A stretch of 20,243 nt of DNA from Methanobacteriota archaeon (GTDB lineage Archaea > Thermoplasmatota > E2 > DHVEG-1): assembly GCA_903930505.1 (NCBI GenBank), contig CAIYYQ010000327.1:1-20243 (forward strand), read 5' to 3'. The position numbers were made by a program, and so were the translations under genes. Position 1 is the stretch's first letter, and each line of letters begins with the position of its first letter. Shown in pieces: positions 1-10,600 of the stretch. The notes beneath the pieces are model-generated. The model worked only from the letters and a program-made list of their open reading frames with translations. It was not told where the DNA came from and made no database searches.

Positions 1-204
1 CAGGAGCATAATGAACTGTTGAATCGGTTGAGGGTGATGCGATTTGATCTTTTGAAGAAGCATCGTTGTGATTTTGAAGGATTCAAATGTTCCCTGTTGG
101 ATCATAAAACCTTTGAGGAGGAACAGCTGTACCCAAGACTTGATGAAGAGTTGACTAATGAACAGAAACTTGTGATTGTCAGTCGCATTAAAGAAATTGT
201 GTAA
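1..204 (+). CDS. Hemerythrin-like (HHE) protein, C-terminal part
   Basis: The reading frame is open from the first base of the window, so the gene is cut at the left edge and the first internal ATG is not its start. The visible 67 residues contain a QEHNELL segment, then a histidine-rich helix (KKH) and DHKTFEEEQLYPRLDE. These fit the last two helices of the hemerythrin HHE cation-binding family, where His and Glu/Asp side chains bind a di-iron centre. Known members bind oxygen or sense oxygen, NO or iron; I cannot tell which applies here. The stop lies 12 nt before the next gene, which is also a small iron-protein candidate, so the two are probably co-transcribed. Most of the iron-ligand set lies outside the window, so the family call rests on the C-terminal pattern only. 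Confidence 0.6.
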   Translation, partial: QEHNELLNRLRVMRFDLLKKHRCDFEGFKCSLLDHKTFEEEQLYPRLDEELTNEQKLVIVSRIKEIV

Positions 205-216
205 CGAGGTGATTGT

Positions 217-408
217 ATGAGTAAAGAAACCTATCAATGTTTGGTGTGTAAACGAACAACAACGGGTACTGGGAAGAAAACTCCAGTGTGTTGTGGAAAA
301 CCCATGGTTCAACTACCAAAGGAGATATGTTTGCAACCTGCGCATCCAGAGCACGCCCGACCAATGGACTCTGAAGATCCATGTGATGATTTTCGCGAAG
401 GAAAATAA
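217..408 (+). CDS. Desulforedoxin/rubredoxin-like small iron-binding protein
   Basis: This 63-residue protein has C8-x2-C11 and an adjacent pair C25-C26 followed by GKPM. That spacing is the hallmark of desulforedoxin and of the N-terminal FeS4 domain of some superoxide reductases. It probably binds one iron (possibly zinc) through four cysteines and transfers electrons, although the partner is unknown. The C-terminal half, with several histidines and one more cysteine (C56), is not part of the desulforedoxin fold and I do not recognise it. A strong Shine-Dalgarno (GAGGTGAT, 206-213) sits between the upstream hemerythrin stop and this ATG. The pairing suggests a common role in oxygen or peroxide handling. 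Two T-rich tracts follow the stop. Confidence 0.7.
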   Translation: MSKETYQCLVCKRTTTGTGKKTPVCCGKPMVQLPKEICLQPAHPEHARPMDSEDPCDDFREGK

Positions 409-436
409 AAAAAGAATACTATGTTGTTGCGGTGAG

Positions 437-469
437 TTTTTTTCTTTATCGTCATACGAACTTTTTTTT
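437..469 (+). terminator. T-rich transcription terminator after the iron-protein pair
   Basis: A run of seven T (437-443) and a run of eight T (462-469) lie 29-61 nt after the stop of the desulforedoxin-like gene. Archaeal RNA polymerase commonly terminates at T-tracts without a strong hairpin. No convincing stem was found. Confidence 0.45.
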
Positions 470-512
470 GATAAGAACTGTACAGAGCTTGGGTATCACT
501 TGTACAACATGG

Positions 513-522
513 TTTAAATATT
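513..522 (+). promoter_or_regulatory. TATA box for the small ORF at 563
   Basis: TTTAAATATT matches the archaeal TATA-box pattern. A start site about 25 nt downstream would give a leader of roughly 20 nt that contains the GGTGAT Shine-Dalgarno at 552-557. Confidence 0.45.
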
Positions 523-562
523 GTTTTTGACAACATATGAAATCATAGGTGGGTGATAAAAA

Positions 563-703
563 GTGATTGAGATCAAACATAACAAGTTGGGATTTAACAA
601 AGAATTCGTCGAAGGTTTCGCTCGGTTGTTCTTTGAAGATACCATGCAGAAGAAAAAAGGACATCTTGTGCAAGAGAAACTTGTCATTATTGGTCGTAAT
701 TGA
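563..703 (+). CDS. Small hypothetical protein (46 aa, GTG start)
   Basis: This short ORF begins with GTG, five bases after GGTGAT (552-557), an excellent archaeal Shine-Dalgarno at near-ideal spacing, and a TATA-like box lies at 513-522. The protein starts VIEIKHNKLGFNKEFVEGF and continues with a lysine/glutamine-rich stretch and a hydrophobic end (LVIIGRN). It has no signal peptide, membrane helix or cysteine motif, and I recognise no family. The amphipathic opening (LGF..EFVEGFARLFFED) would suit a helix. It could instead be the surviving start of a longer, frameshifted gene, because the frame closes just before an unrelated membrane-protein gene. Support comes from translation signals rather than homology. 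Confidence 0.45.
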   Translation: MIEIKHNKLGFNKEFVEGFARLFFEDTMQKKKGHLVQEKLVIIGRN

Positions 704-737
704 TACCTAATTACGAGAGGTTTTCATACGACGTTAA

Positions 738-747
738 CATATTTTTA
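738..747 (+). promoter_or_regulatory. TATA box for the DUF998-type gene
   Basis: CATATTTTTA is centred about 29 nt before the ATG at 772. This spacing would place the transcription start at or within a few bases of that ATG, giving a leaderless mRNA. It also supports choosing ATG 772 over the upstream in-frame TTG at 700. Confidence 0.45.
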
Positions 748-771
748 CGAAAAAAACATGGATGGACTGAT

Positions 772-1584
772 ATGAATCTACGACAGCAGAGATCATTGCG
801 AATTGCAGGAATGTGCGGAATACTAGCCCCAATTATATTATTCCTCAGTATCGCTCTCTCCATTCATTCCTCATCTTGGTTCAGCTGGACAGGAAACTGG
901 CTCAGTGAACTTGGCGGTTCGTTTGGAGAATCACCTATTTGGGCTGCTCGAGGAATCACCTCAATTTTTTTTAATTGCGGTTTGATTGTCGCAGGCATCG
1001 GCGGAGTTCTTTTTTCATTTGCAATAAGAAAAAGTCGTTTGTTTTCCACACGTGCCGGAAACATTGGAACAATGGTTCTATCCGGGAACATGGTTGCGCT
1101 TTTTGGGATCGGTTTATTTCCAGTTACTCTTGGAAAGATACATGTATGGAGCTCACTTTCTTTCTTCTGCTCAATACCTTTTGTATTGTTTCTAATGGGT
1201 TTTGAGATAAAACGGATTTTTGGGAAAAAATGGTGGTGGGCAATCAATATTTTCTGTGTTTTTTCTCTGTTATCTGTTGGTGCGTTTCTCTTTATGCCAC
1301 ATTTCTATGGGTATAGTAAAGCGATTGCGGAAATGGTGATGTTGTGTTCGGTTTTTTTCTTTTGTATTGCATTCAGTTTCAACATGTTGGCGATGAGTCG
1401 TACACATCGTAAAGAAGATGCGTTACCAGTTTTTTCTCTGTCAGCCACAGTGAAAGGAGTGAATAATGCGGCCAGGATACAGCGTTTTTCTACGTTTTAT
1501 GTAAGGGATATGCATCCAAATAAAAAGAATAATCGACTGAGAATTTTTTTAAATAATTTTCAAATAAAGTATTTAAATAATTAA
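772..1584 (+). CDS. DUF998-type six-helix membrane protein
   Basis: This 270-residue integral membrane protein has about six hydrophobic helices, near residues 11-31, 62-85, 96-117, 125-145, 154-175 and 185-208. Residues 35-48 (SWFSWTGNWLSELG) match the conserved first extracytoplasmic loop of DUF998 proteins. Other family-like features are a proline ending helix 3, an IHxWSS-like segment at 123-128, and AIAE at the start of helix 6. The biochemical role of the family is not established. An in-frame TTG at 700 would add 24 residues, but it overlaps the preceding ORF and has no ribosome site, whereas ATG 772 sits at leaderless distance from a TATA box. About 60 residues after helix 6 are polar, lysine/asparagine-rich and atypical. 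Their DNA becomes very AT-rich and carries the upstream element of the next gene. Confidence 0.75.
   Translation: MNLRQQRSLRIAGMCGILAPIILFLSIALSIHSSSWFSWTGNWLSELGGSFGESPIWAARGITSIFFNCGLIVAGIGGVLFSFAIRKSRLFSTRAGNIGTMVLSGNMVALFGIGLFPVTLGKIHVWSSLSFFCSIPFVLFLMGFEIKRIFGKKWWWAINIFCVFSLLSVGAFLFMPHFYGYSKAIAEMVMLCSVFFFCIAFSFNMLAMSRTHRKEDALPVFSLSATVKGVNNAARIQRFSTFYVRDMHPNKKNNRLRIFLNNFQIKYLNN
1544..1550 (+). terminator. T7 tract near the end of the DUF998-type gene
   Basis: Seven consecutive T lie just inside the 3' end of the coding region and directly before the promoter element of the giant protease gene. The tract may end the upstream transcript. There is no hairpin, and overlap with coding sequence weakens the call. 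Confidence 0.25.
1552..1575 (+). promoter_or_regulatory. Shared upstream element, copy 1
   Basis: These 24 bp match 10844-10867 with one mismatch (T at 1557, C at 10849) and include the identical core TTCAAATAAAGTATTTA. Inside is a short dyad, AAATA-AAG-TATTT, that a dimeric winged-helix protein could bind. The element starts exactly 47 bp before TATAAA, as in copy 2, although the sequence between differs. It overlaps the last codons of the DUF998-type gene. Confidence 0.6.
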
Positions 1585-1598
1585 ATAAAATAACTATG

Positions 1599-1606
1599 TA
1601 TAAAAG
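1599..1606 (+). promoter_or_regulatory. TATA box of the giant protease gene
   Basis: TATAAAAG is a near-ideal archaeal TATA box. A start site about 25-30 nt downstream would give a leader of about 45 nt that carries GAGGGAT (1660-1666) as Shine-Dalgarno before the ATG at 1674. Confidence 0.6.
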
Positions 1607-1673
1607 TTGAGTAAAATGGGTCATCTAAAAAAAGTAATAAAATTAATATTTATGAAATCGAGGGATACGTAAC

Positions 1674-4600
1674 ATGAAACAAATACACAAAGTCATTTCA
1701 AAAGCAGGGATTGCCATTATTCTGTGTAGTATATTGATTACGGCAAATTTTTCCTTTCTAGGAAGTGGACAACAATATGCCAAAGACAATGACCTTCTGC
1801 AATCATCAAAGAAACCAATCAATTATCAGAATGCACCACCTAAAAATTTAGCTGGGAATCAACAAGTAAATAAAAGATCTTTCTTTGAACAGCAACAGGA
1901 TTCAAAAGGCCTAAGGTGGTCTCCTCTTCAGGGCTGGAGTACTAATCTACCTGTAGAGGACGATGCCCTTCTCAGTGAAACAAAAACTTCTCAAAACACC
2001 CAAATCAGATCCGGAGAATTGACGAGAATTACACCGGATACTCAAAATTTCCCTATAAAACCTCCAACAAATACCAAGAATCCCTCACCAACACTCACTG
2101 ATAACTTAAAACTCGTTCATCCGACAGATACACCTGAAATTACAAAGCCCTCTCAGCCTCAATTTGTATCTGGTGAACTCTTGGTGAAATTTAACAGCGC
2201 CGTAGATAAAGTTCGACTTGATAAAAACGGGGATATCACTACTGGTGTGACCGCAATCGATACATTGTTTTCAAACAAAAAAAGCAAGGCATCTTCAGTA
2301 GAACCAGTGTTTAAAAACACGCATGAAAAATCAAGCAGCCTATCCAATGTATATAAAATAGTTCTCCCAGAGGCAAACGATGAAGATCTTTCCGCATTCA
2401 TTACAGAGTTAAAAAAGAACCCCGATGTTGTTTATGCTGAGCGAAATGGGATCGCCCAAGCAGCTGCGATTCCTAATGACCCCTACTTTGATCAATTATG
2501 GGGGTTACACAACACGGGTCAGACTGGCGGAACACCTGGTGCAGATATTCATGCTCCTGAGGCATGGGATCTTTGGACCGGTGATGATGATATCATTCTC
2601 GCAGTCACTGATACAGGGGTTGATTATAATCATCCAGATCTAGCAGGGAAAATGTGGGTAAACCCGGGTGAGGATCTCAACCATAATGGTGTCGTTGACC
2701 CAGAGGATTTTAACGGTGTCGATGATGATGGAAACGGATTTATTGATGATATTCGAGGATGGGATTTTGTCTACGGCGATAATAATCCTAATGATGTGTT
2801 TGGTCATGGAACACATTGCAGTGGCACGGCAGCAGCCATCGCCAACAACGGTGTTGGTATCGCTGGGGTATGCTGGCATTGTCGGATCATGCCAGTAAAA
2901 TGTCTCGGTGATGATGGCTTCGGACCCTATGATGTGATCGCAAATTCGATTTATTATGCAACTGATATGGGTGCAAAAGTTATTAGTATGAGCCTGGGTG
3001 GAACTTCTGATTCATCGTTATTACAAGATGCTGTGGAATACGCGTATGAGCATGATGTAGTAATCGTAGTTGCAGCGATGAATAACAACAATGATGGACC
3101 TGCGTATCCTGCGATGTATGAGCATGTGATTGCAGTTGGTGCAACAAATCATAATGATCGAAAAGCAGATTTTTCCAATTATGGCTCATGGGTTGATGTT
3201 TCAGCTCCCGGGGTGAATATCCTCTCCACTTTTCCAGATAATCAATATAAGTCGTGGCAGGGGACCAGTATGGCTACCCCGCATGTATCTGGTTTAGCTG
3301 TTCTTATTCGTTCTCTTGTTCCTTATTTCACCAACGCTGATGTCATCAATCAGATCATTTCTACAACAGATAACATTGATGCATTGAACCCAGGATACGC
3401 AGGATTACTCGGGAGCGGACGGATTAATGCTTTCAAAGCCTTGCAAATTTATGAACATAACGTTGGAATCAAAACAGTAGAATATTCTCCTAGTCAACAT
3501 GTCCCCGCATCAACGCCTATACATATACATGCTAATGTTGTGAACAAGGGGATGAACAATGAAACAAATGTGGTGGTGAAATTACGAATAGATGGAGAAA
3601 ATGTTGATCTGGTGACGATACCGTTTTTTGCACGTAATACAAACCAGTATGTGGATTTCACCTGGATGCCGCCACAGGTTGGTGTGTACGCTATCACGGT
3701 GAATGTCACCATCCCAGATACTGTTGAAGGATATTATGGTGATAACGAACGACAGGAAATGATTGTTGTTGGGGTGCAGAATATTGACACCGGTGAATGT
3801 TTTGAAACAATTCAGCAGGCAATCAATGATTCAGATACCGTAAATGGCCATCGGATTAGTGTTCCCTCTGGCGTTTATCATGAAAGTATTGTAATCACGA
3901 AAGGTATTTCTCTACAGGGGATGGATAAAGATACGACTATTATTGATGGAAATGGACTCGCGAGTATGATTGTTCGTATACACAATATCTCTTCTGTTTC
4001 TCTTACAGGATTTACTATAAAAAACGGATCCTACGGTATGTGCATTGATTCGTCATCATACATTAGCATCCAAAATACGATCATCATGGAAAACACACAA
4101 GCAGGCGTCTGTCTTTTATCATCAAATAATGTCACCATAGCAAATAATAGCATAGCAGATAATTCCATAGGAATCGACCTTACCGATTCTTCCCGTACAA
4201 ACAAGATAATTGATAATGAAATTGTTGGAAATCAACAGGGGATTGTTATTGATGGAAACAGTACCAACAATCTGATCTACTATAACCTACTGAATAACAT
4301 GCAGAATGCATACGATGAATGCAGCAATCAATGGGATAATGAGTATCAAAATGGATATTATCCTGGAGGTGGGAACTGGTGGTCAGACTACATAGGAGCT
4401 GATAACTACCACGGGGCAAACCAAGATATTCCAGGATCTGATCTCGTAGGAGACACACCATATCATATCCTTGGAGGTATAAACCAGGATCATTATCCGC
4501 TGATGAATCCGGGGCATCTCCCGCAGGTACGATATGTGGATGACGACAACACCGAAGGACCGTGGGATGGAACACAAGAACATCCCTTCAAAACCATCCA

Positions 4601-7600
4601 GGAAGCATTAGATGTTGCAGAGACAGGAGACACGATCTATGTTTGGAGCGGCGTCTACGAGGGCAGCCTCAAGATAAATAAATGGGTACGACTGCTCGGG
4701 GAAAACAGGGATACCACAGAGATAGTTGGGGATACCTGGTACGATCTGTATGTTACCGCAGATCACGTACAAATCAGCGGATTCACTATAACGAATATGT
4801 ATCCAAATTACAACTACGATGATACAGCGATTCTTTTAGCTGGAGTATCAGATTGTACCATTACTAACAACTATCTCCTTATGGGCGGTATCATTTTTGC
4901 ATCAAAGGAGGGATATATAAATGGGCCCTTGGAGCTTAATCAGTGGAATACCCATGTGATCGAAGATAATTATGCGTATGATGGCCGGATTTATTATTTT
5001 AAAAACAATGATGGGCCAGTGATTGTTCCTTCTGATGCTGTCCAAGTTATTCTTGCAAATTGCTCAAATGCTACCATCCAATATCTTACTTTTGATCATG
5101 ATGTTGGGGTACCGATTCAACTTGGTTTTTCCTCATATAACAATATTGTTGGAAATACGATTACACAGCAATATTGGGATGGTATTCTTCTTCGGAACTC
5201 ACCAGCCAATATTATTTCGGAAAATCAAATTATAAAGCTCGAAGATGGTGATTCATACTCCATGGAAATCCTCTACGAGTCAGATCACAACATCGTGAAG
5301 GATAATCTACTCGCTTATGCATGGGTTTTAGGAATCTATATCTGGAATTCATCCGATGTCGTTATTGACAATTGTACAATCATTAACTGTGGTACAGAGA
5401 TTTGGGTGAGAGAATATTCCTCGCATATCAGCATCACCAATTGTACAATATCTGGTAGTGTTAGTGTATGGGATTCTTCAGATGTTCTCATCGCAAAGAA
5501 CACCGCCTCTGTTGTGTATCTCGGCGGAACAAATAACACAACTATCACCAAAAACAACATTTGTAACGTTGGATCCTGGGGGATACGCAGCGATCTCTGC
5601 AGGGATGTTATTATCACAGACAACTTCATATCGTCTCCGATAAAACAAGGACGCGTATATGGGGACTATTACGAGGGCATTATGCTTCTCAATGCGCTGA
5701 ATCATACGGTGATTGGAAATACCCTTATTTCCCTTGGTCTTACTATTGGATTAGTTGAAATAGCTGATGAAGAAACAATGCGTCTCTGTTACACATCTCA
5801 CACCATAGAGAACAATACAGCAAATGGGAAACCCATCTACTACTACAAGAATATAAACGACCCGTTTACAGTCCCCTTGGATGCAGGGCAAGTCATTCTT
5901 GCAAATTGTTCCCAATTCACTGTACAGGATATTTCTATCGATGATGTTTCCTTTGGGGTTACTGCTGTGTATTGTTCAGATATCACTATTGTGAACGCCA
6001 CGATAACAAATTCAGATATCGGCATAGTGATTCAAGGTTCAAACACTACTGTACACAGTTGTACCCTCTACGATAACAGAGAATATGGTATCAATATTTA
6101 TGGATCAAATAACAGGATTTCTGATTCTAGGATCTATGATAATGAATATTCAGGAGTTGCAATATTCGGTAATCAAAATTCAATAACAAATTGTGTCATA
6201 TACAACCTCAGTTCCTTCAAGGGGTTCTCCAATTATGGTATCGTAACAGGGGATCCATCTGAGGGGACTGAAGGATCCTCAAATAATACTATTTTGAATT
6301 GTACACTCTCGAACATTGATGATGTAGGAATCTTGGTCTTATTTACTGAAAATAATCTCGTCACAGGAAATAGTATTGCTAATAACACATGTTATGGTGT
6401 TCTTCTCTATACAGCATCTCACAATAGTATCACTGATAATTTAATACAAAATACAGTGTATGATGAATACGCTTGGCCTGAACCCGCAGGAGATGGAATC
6501 TCTCTTTACGAGTCCTCAAGCGACAACGTTGTTTCCGGGAACACACTCCTTGAAAACTACCGAGGTGTATCCATCATGGGTTCCTCGGATAACTATATCT
6601 ATCATAACAATTTTTTACGTAACAATCAAAATGCTTATGACAACGTAAAAAACACATGGGATGCGGATGAAATTGGTGGTAATTTCTGGGATGACTACAC
6701 AGGTATTGATAATAACAATGACGGTATAGGCGATACACCCTATTCGATTCCTGGAGGATCTAGTGAAGATCATTATCCGCTGACAAGACCCGTTGCTAGT
6801 GTTTTTCCCATCCCTGCCCCAAAGATAGTATATGTAAACGATGATTATCCTCCAACTATCTCAGGATGGGGGTACAATCGGTTCGGGGAAATACAAGAAG
6901 CAATTCCAAACCTTTTGGCGCATGGAACGATCTATGTCTCCAGCGGCACATATTATGAAAATATCGTTATCGAGAAACCTCTTACTCTTCAAGGGGAAAA
7001 CGCGGAAACAACAATTATACGTTCATCAGGATCACCAGAAAACGCGATTTCCATACGAGGAACAAATGAGGTAACAATATCGAACTTCACATTCACTCAA
7101 GGGTATTGTGGGATATTCGTGGAATCATCAAACAATATTTTCATTCATCATAACAACATCCTTGAAAATACTATAGGAATTGCGGTAAATGACCAGTCGC
7201 ATACCATCGAGATAGAGGAAAATATCATACATGGGATTACACAGAAAACGATTTCACCTTCCCAAAAGAATTTGATTAAAGATACTAAGAGCATTACCGT
7301 ACAAAATACAAAACAAAAGAAACAGATCAATGATAAAGACATAATCCGATCATCATCAGTCGATGGGATCCTCCTTGAAAACACAAATAACAATATCATC
7401 AGATATAATACTATTACCGGCAATCAAGAAGGTATTCGGATTACGACAGGGAGCAATGACAACCAGATCTATAATAACAATTTTATTGATAACCAAGTAA
7501 GCGCATATGATTTTGGAAATGAAAATCACTGGAATAGAGGACCATTTGGCAACTACTGGAGCGACTACAACGGTGCAGACTCTGATGGTGACGGCATAGG

Positions 7601-10600
7601 CGATACCCCGTATATTATCAGTGGCGGGGAAAATCAGGACTCATATCCCCTGATGAACTTGTTTAACCCAACAACACAGAGAGTTTTCAACTTTGATACA
7701 AGAGAGACGTTTTCGACAATTCAGGAGGCAATTGATGATCCTCAGACAACAAATGGACAGACGTTGTTTGTCCGCAGTGGCGTCTATCATGAGAACATTG
7801 TTGTCGATAAATCACTGCAATTGATTGGTGAAAACAAAGATACAACCATCATTTACGGTGATACAGGCTCTGAGGAAGAAAACGGCATGCATCTCATCGC
7901 GCATCGTGTCTCTATCTCAGGGTTCACCATTCAAAACTGCATATGGTATGCGATTTACGCAGAAACCAATGGCAATATTATCCGAGATAATATTCTCACG
8001 AATAACGAAGGCGGGATTGTCCTTCTTGTTTCAAGTGACAATATAATCGAACGGAACACCATTACCCATAATGAGCGGTACGGGATCTGGATTGCGGATG
8101 GTACGAACAATGTGATCTCAGGGAATACAATCACCCACCATGGATATGATGGGATACAGATGGGGGCGACAGATGACGGCTGGTCTGTAGGTCCTGGTTG
8201 TTCGAACACGATCATCTCAGGAAATTATTTTTACTGGAACAGCTGCCCGATCACCATAGGATATGATGGTACTTACCCTAATGGGTTTGTTCCTCCGATG
8301 CAATCAAACATCGATATCATCGGAAATACCATTGAAATAAACGGTCCTCTGTTCATGTGGTACACACAACAGTGTAATCTCCTTCTGAATACGTTTATTG
8401 GCACAGATAGAGGCAACTACATTGAATTAAAATGTTCTGCAAATAATAATATTACGGGAAACACGTTCACACACATGGGTGTATCAATTTGGTTAGTCGG
8501 AGGCGTAGAGGGCGAAGGCTACCCGCATGAGCCATGTGAATACAATGTTATTTCAAAAAATACGTTTCAAAACGGCGGCGGAATCATTATCGATGATTGG
8601 GCAAATGGTGCTTATAACAACATGATATATTTCAATAACTTTATTGACTCTGGAGCAGAGGATAAATGCATTGGCAACATTTGGGATCATGGATATCCAG
8701 ATGGTGGAAACTACTGGGCAGGCTACACAGGTATCGACGAAAACGGGGATGGAATAGGAGACACGCCCTGTGAAATCGGAGGAAATTATCCTCCTGCCCT
8801 TGATCGATATCCACTCATGGAACCCTGGTCAGGTGAATTACCAAAACCAAAGAGTGTGTATGTCGATGACGACTATGATGAAACAGTCCTAGGGTGGGGA
8901 ATCATCTGCTTTGCTTCTGTTCAGGAAGGCGTTTCCGCTGTAGCCAACGGCGGCTCAGTCAATGTTGCATCAGGTACATATGATGAACATGTGATGATAG
9001 AAAAACCACTCCGTCTTATCGGAGAAGACAAGGACAGTACGATTCTCACTGACAGCAGCAGAACAGGCCCTATCATATCCATTTACAATACACATGCAGT
9101 GACTATTACAGGATTCACCATCATGCATGGAGAACAAGGAATTTTCATTAACTCAGCAGACAACAATGTTGTTTTTGAAAACGTTATCACTCAGAATCAA
9201 GAAGGTATCCGAATTGAAGCAGGAGGAATCAACAACCATATCTACCACAATGATTTCATCATGAATAATCTCAATGCCTACGATGCAGGAAGCAATGTAT
9301 GGGATTACGATTATCCATTCGGTGGGAACTACTGGAGCGACTACACAGGATCTGATAACAATAACGATGGCATCGGAGACACATCATACAATATCTCTGG
9401 CGGTATAAACACAGATCGCTATCCTTTGATGAGTCCGTATGAGTTGCCTGTCTATGAATATCCGGTGACGAATTTAAACACAAAAGAAGGATTTCTCCAT
9501 ATCCAGGATGCCATAAACGATCCACAGACACTTCCTGGTCATTCTATCTATGTTCAAAGTGGAACCTACAATGAACACCTTATCGTAAATAAAAGTGTCA
9601 ATCTTCTCGGTGAAAATCAGATAACTGCAGTAATTGATGGAGAAGATCAAACAGAAACTCCTGTGGTCGAGATCGTTGCTGATCATGTCACGTTACGAGG
9701 TTTCACCATTCGAAATAGCGGATATCATTCAAATGGAATAGAAATTTCGTCAGCCAACGCGACGATCACAGACAATAGAATTATGGCAAATGATAATGCA
9801 GGTATTTACCTAAAACCTGGGGCGTCTTATGCGACCATATCAAAGAATACCTTTGGTAGCAATGGTTTTGGGATTGCAGGAAATCGAGTCTCCCATATTA
9901 CGATATCAGATAATCTCATAATTGGTGGATTTTCCGGTATTCAAATCGATTCTTTATCTGACTCCACAATCCAAAGAACTACTATGGAAGAAAACGATTA
10001 TGGTATTTACTTATGGGGTGCCTCTTATGTAAATATTACTGAGAATATTTTCGGAAATAATAATTATCACGTCGGTATTTTACTAAATTATTGCAGATTA
10101 ATGTTGATTAAAGGAAATTTATTAGAGTCAGCATTATACGTCTTTCTTTCTGATCAAAATACCATACAAAAAAATCACATTACAGGATCTAGTGGAAGTG
10201 GGTTAATTCTTGAGGCTTCATCAAATAACCTTATTACTGACTGTCTCATCGAGAATAATGCGCCATACGGTATTTCTGCAACCCGATCATCTTATCAAAA
10301 CCTCCCATCAAACAACAATACGTTCTACCACAATACCTTGATCAATAATGCACAAAATGCAAAAGATGAATGCACCAACATCTGGTATAATCCAATGCGT
10401 CTTGAGGGCAATCATTGGAGCGACTATGACCAACCAGCTGAAGGCGCATATGACAACAACAACGATGGAGTTGCTGATTCTCCGTATAATATCTCTGGGA
10501 AAACACCGTCAAATCAGGATTTATATCCGTTGATGCATCCATATGTGTTAGGTGATATGAACCTCGATGGTCATGTGACATTCGCTGATATCGATCCATG

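Noticed and set aside
700..771. TTG-started extension of the DUF998-type protein
   Set aside because: It overlaps the stop of the small ORF, has no Shine-Dalgarno, and adds 24 polar residues not expected for the family. ATG 772 has a TATA-like box at leaderless distance.
1616..1672. Possible 18-codon upstream ORF ending one base before the giant protease ATG
   Set aside because: It has no ribosome site, and its ATG lies only 10 nt after the TATA box, upstream of the expected transcription start, so it would not be on the mRNA.
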